Below, in pieces: positions 6,397 through 8,609 of a stretch of DNA of 8,609 bases. Origin of the DNA: Candidatus Omnitrophota bacterium (lineage in GTDB: Bacteria; Hinthialibacterota; Hinthialibacteria; Hinthialibacterales; JAKPRU01); NCBI GenBank assembly GCA_029557025.1, contig JAKPRU010000060.1, positions 1 through 8,609 of the forward strand. The letters are read 5' to 3'. The number at the start of each line of letters is the position of its first letter. The stretch's first letter is position 1. The notes beneath the pieces were generated by a model. It saw only the letters and a program-made list of their open reading frames with translations. It made no database searches and had not been told where the DNA came from. Position numbers and translations under genes: made by a program.

Positions 6397-6992
6397 TGAA
6401 ATACATCCGTCGCGGCGGATTCACACTGATCGAGCTGGCCACGGTGGTTGTTATTCTGGCCATCGTTATGGCAGCGGGATTACCCGCGTTCAGCGGATTT
6501 CAGAAACGCGCGGGGCTTTCGGCGGAAGCGGAGCGGCTCGTGCAGACGCTCCGCTACGCCCAGCAGCGGGCCATCCTGGAACGCCAGGAGATGGAAGTGG
6601 TCATCGACCTCAAGGAAAAAGCGTACTGGATTCCGGTGGTTAAGGAGGATATTCGGAGGCATCGCGGACGGGTGCGGAAATCCCGACGGCAAGAAGAATT
6701 GATGAGTCTTCGCCAGAAAATCAAGGATGGTTACGTCATCACGTTTTTTTATTATCCCCTGCTGGATCAGGAGGCCAAAAAAGGCGAGAACAGTATCCGA
6801 TTCTATCCGGATGGAACAGCGGACGCTGTCAACCTGACGCTCCTGAAGACCGCAGAATATCGAGAGGATGAATATCGAGTTTTTATCAAGGTTATGGGGA
6901 CGACCGGCCAGGTGAAAACCTTTCAGAGTCGGTATGAAAACGACGGATGGGATTTTTTTGATGGGAAACTCGATTCGATGAGTGAGCTATGA
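6396..6992 (+). CDS. gspH: Minor pseudopilin GspH
   Basis: A 198-residue pseudopilin. The leader MKYIRRGG is followed by FTLIELATVVVILAIVMAAG, with the expected Gly at -1 and Glu at +5 (residue 13). The hydrophobic helix covers about 9-31. The globular domain keeps GspH/FimT-type features: LRYAQQRAILERQEMEVVID (52-71), a YWIP strand (77-80) and IRFYPDGTADA (134-144). A highly basic insertion (86-98) makes it somewhat longer than many GspH proteins. GspH sits near the pseudopilus tip with GspI and GspJ. The start overlaps the gspG stop by 1 nt and its stop overlaps the gspI start by 4 nt, so the order and coupling are secure. Confidence 0.9.
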   Translation: MKYIRRGGFTLIELATVVVILAIVMAAGLPAFSGFQKRAGLSAEAERLVQTLRYAQQRAILERQEMEVVIDLKEKAYWIPVVKEDIRRHRGRVRKSRRQEELMSLRQKIKDGYVITFFYYPLLDQEAKKGENSIRFYPDGTADAVNLTLLKTAEYREDEYRVFIKVMGTTGQVKTFQSRYENDGWDFFDGKLDSMSEL

Positions 6993-7420
6993 ATACGAAG
7001 TTGCACGGACAGGATCGTTGCTCAGACCGAACCGGGTTCGTTCTCCTGGAGGTATTGGTGTCTATGACGATCCTTGCTGTTGCCGGCACCGCATTGATCC
7101 AGTGTTTCCAAGCCTGCATCGATGCTCAGAAACGGATCAAGCAGCGCTCGCAGGCAATCTATCTCACACAGAGCAGAATCCTGGATATGGAGTTTCTCTA
7201 TTATGGAATGGAATCCGTTCGTCGTGCCCAACATCATGGCGACTATCGCGACCTGGGATTTCCAAATATGTGGTGGGAGGCATCGGTGAAAGTGGATCGA
7301 AAACGATACGCGCATGAGATCACGGTCACAACAAGTTGGGAACAGGCAAACAAAACCTATTCGTATTCCATGACCACTCTTGTGCCACTGCCACGGTACG
7401 ACGACCGATTGGTTCGGTAA
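6989..7420 (+). CDS. gspI: Minor pseudopilin GspI
   Basis: A 143-residue pseudopilin. A 16-residue hydrophilic leader ends in RTG, then FVLLEVLVSMTILAVAGTAL follows, with Glu at +5 (residue 21). The FxLLEVLVxxxI pattern is typical of GspI. The compact C-terminal domain has WWEASVKVD (95-103) and ITVTTSWEQANKTYSYSM (111-128), matching the family's paired strands ending in a V-x-W segment. Length is near the usual 120-140. The ATG overlaps the gspH stop as ATGA. No strong ribosome site is visible, so translation probably depends on coupling. GspI is known to form the tip complex with GspJ and GspK. Confidence 0.9.
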   Translation: MNTKLHGQDRCSDRTGFVLLEVLVSMTILAVAGTALIQCFQACIDAQKRIKQRSQAIYLTQSRILDMEFLYYGMESVRRAQHHGDYRDLGFPNMWWEASVKVDRKRYAHEITVTTSWEQANKTYSYSMTTLVPLPRYDDRLVR

Positions 7421-7430
7421 GGCAAAGAAA

Positions 7431-8462
7431 ATGAACGACCCTGGAAAACATATCGGGAAACGGCCCGCTTTCACGCTGGTGGAGCTGATGTTGGCCATCT
7501 TGATCCTGGCCGTCGTGGTGGGGGCCATCCAGGGGACGATGCAGATGGGATTCACCGCATACCGGAAGGGGCAGCAGGATATGGAGCTCTATCAATCTGC
7601 ACGGATCGGATTGAATCGCTTGATCGATGAGATACGAGGTGCGCTCTCTCCGACTGCGTTTTGGCGGCCGAACGCGGAAATCCGGGAAACCATGACTTGG
7701 GAGCAGGCCATGGAACTGGTGCGATTCGGCAACGCAGTGGAAGAGGATGAACCCGGCCCCATCCAGTTCATCGGATCGTCCGATGAGGTCACCTTTGCGC
7801 GAAAAGTCTACGGCGGGACCTCCAATCGGGATTTCGATCTTCAGGAAGTCCGTTTCTATGTGGATTCGTCCAAAAACCAGCTTCGGATGGAGATTATCCG
7901 ATCCCTTCTGGAAGTCAAAATCGCCAGCTGGTATTTTGCCTACTTATTTGAGACCAAGTTGAACGCGGAGATCCTCATTGACCAGGCCGGACGGGCGCAT
8001 CGCATCCGGCAGCTCTCTTCCCCGGATGAACCGCCCCTGAAGCAATTCATCGGCGATACGGGCATGGATGGGCGAACCATGCCCATCGCATACGGAATCA
8101 AGGAAATCCAGTTTCGATATTCCGACGGAGAACAGTGGACAGACGACTGGGATTCCACCGAGTACATTCAAATCCCGTTGATTCCAATGAACCGTAACGA
8201 CACCTATTATGAGAATCCTGAAGATGAATTCATGCACCAGGAGAAGGGTATTCCGTCCGCTGTAGCGATCAAACTGGTTCTGGCGAATGGGGCGAAATTG
8301 GAAGTACAAGTAGACATTCCGGCAGGAAGTTTGAATCATTTGGGGATACGGGATCGACAAGGCGATCTTGCGCGAGGTCCCCGGGCAGAGTCGGGAACGG
8401 CACAGCCGGGAGAACGTCGAGGCCCCCAGATGTATCGCCGAATGCTGAGAAGAAGGATTTAA
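7431..8462 (+). CDS. gspJ: Minor pseudopilin GspJ, unusually long
   Basis: A 343-residue pseudopilin. The leader ends in KRPA and is followed by FTLVELMLAILILAVVVGAI, with Glu at +5 (residue 18) and Ala rather than Gly at -1. The C-terminal domain contains IKEIQFRYSDGEQWTDDWDS (213-232), the conserved Y-x-D-x-x-x-W strand pattern of GspJ. GspJ is normally about 190-240 residues. Here residues roughly 75-205 carry extra sequence between the helix and that motif, and the end (about 318-343) is an Arg/Gly-rich tail. The start is the ATG at 7431, with AAGG 8 nt upstream and 10 nt after the gspI stop. A T2SS GspK, the usual next gene, is not seen before the window ends. PilW-like minor pilins are a weaker alternative. 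Confidence 0.85.
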   Translation: MNDPGKHIGKRPAFTLVELMLAILILAVVVGAIQGTMQMGFTAYRKGQQDMELYQSARIGLNRLIDEIRGALSPTAFWRPNAEIRETMTWEQAMELVRFGNAVEEDEPGPIQFIGSSDEVTFARKVYGGTSNRDFDLQEVRFYVDSSKNQLRMEIIRSLLEVKIASWYFAYLFETKLNAEILIDQAGRAHRIRQLSSPDEPPLKQFIGDTGMDGRTMPIAYGIKEIQFRYSDGEQWTDDWDSTEYIQIPLIPMNRNDTYYENPEDEFMHQEKGIPSAVAIKLVLANGAKLEVQVDIPAGSLNHLGIRDRQGDLARGPRAESGTAQPGERRGPQMYRRMLRRRI

Positions 8463-8465
8463 GAA

Positions 8466-8532
8466 CCTCACCCCAACCCTCTTCCGGAGGGAGATCGGGA
8501 GAGAAAAGAGTGACACAGGCTTCCAGCCTGTG
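8466..8532 (+). repeat. Composite dispersed repeat, copy 2
   Basis: CCTCACCCC (8466-8474) is followed by a small CCCTC-TTCCG-GAGGG hairpin (8477-8491), a GA-rich stretch, and then CACAGGCTTCCAGCCTGTG (8514-8532), identical to copy 1 at 2887-2905. It starts 3 nt after the gspJ stop and lies in the same orientation as copy 1. It could fold in the 3' end of the operon mRNA, but no T-run follows for intrinsic termination. Confidence 0.8.
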
Positions 8533-8609
8533 GTTCTCGGATATCCGGCAGAAGGATTCTGAAGACGGTGTTGATGAACCTCCCCATAGTCCGCTTTTCG
8601 GAGCCGCGT
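8533..8609 (+). other. Tail after the T2SS operon, no gene assignable
   Basis: Only 77 bases remain. An ATG at 8574 opens a frame to the window edge (MNLPIVRFSEPR) with a poor GAAG-like site upstream. It does not resemble the expected GspK start, which would show a pseudopilin helix. It may be a new gene or noise. Confidence 0.25.

Overview
This window looks like a piece of a diderm (Gram-negative-type) bacterial chromosome, by eye a little over 50% GC. Two things point to a diderm: a run of type II secretion system (T2SS) genes, and a flagellar switch gene that indicates motility. Nothing here fixes the phylum. The dispersed palindromic repeats are of a kind I associate with environmental, often uncultivated lineages, but that is only an impression.

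Layout: (a) 1-135 is the C-terminal end of an open frame running in from the left edge, which resembles a decayed transposase tail. (b) 197-2574 holds three minus-strand genes. In transcription order they are an unrecognised Pro-rich/coiled-coil protein, a FliN-type flagellar motor switch protein with a FliM/FliY-like N-terminus, and an RmlD-like extended SDR (NAD(P)-dependent sugar reductase or epimerase). A good sigma-70-type promoter lies in front of fliN, with a near-perfect palindrome at its presumed start site. (c) 2575-2963 is a 389-bp divergent intergenic region with a sigma-54-like promoter candidate and one copy of a composite repeat. (d) 2964-8462 is a tightly packed plus-strand T2SS operon in the order gspE-gspF-gspG-gspH-gspI-gspJ. 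(e) 8463-8609 is a tail with the second copy of the repeat and no gene that can be assigned.

The T2SS genes work together at the inner membrane. GspE is the cytoplasmic ATPase and GspF the polytopic platform protein. GspG is the major pseudopilin, and GspH, GspI and GspJ are minor pseudopilins that make up the fibre and its tip. GspC, GspD, GspK, GspL, GspM and the prepilin peptidase are not in this window. Most junctions overlap by 1-4 nt or are under 15 nt, which suggests translational coupling. The exception is gspF-gspG, where the 95-nt gap is exactly spanned by a 29-codon open frame.

I see no wholly new system. The most useful leads are: the direct composite repeats bracketing the T2SS operon; alanine rather than glycine before the cleavage site in two of the four pseudopilins; the FliN/FliM-like hybrid; an unusually long GspJ; the unrecognised coiled-coil protein; and the small coupled ORF between gspF and gspG.
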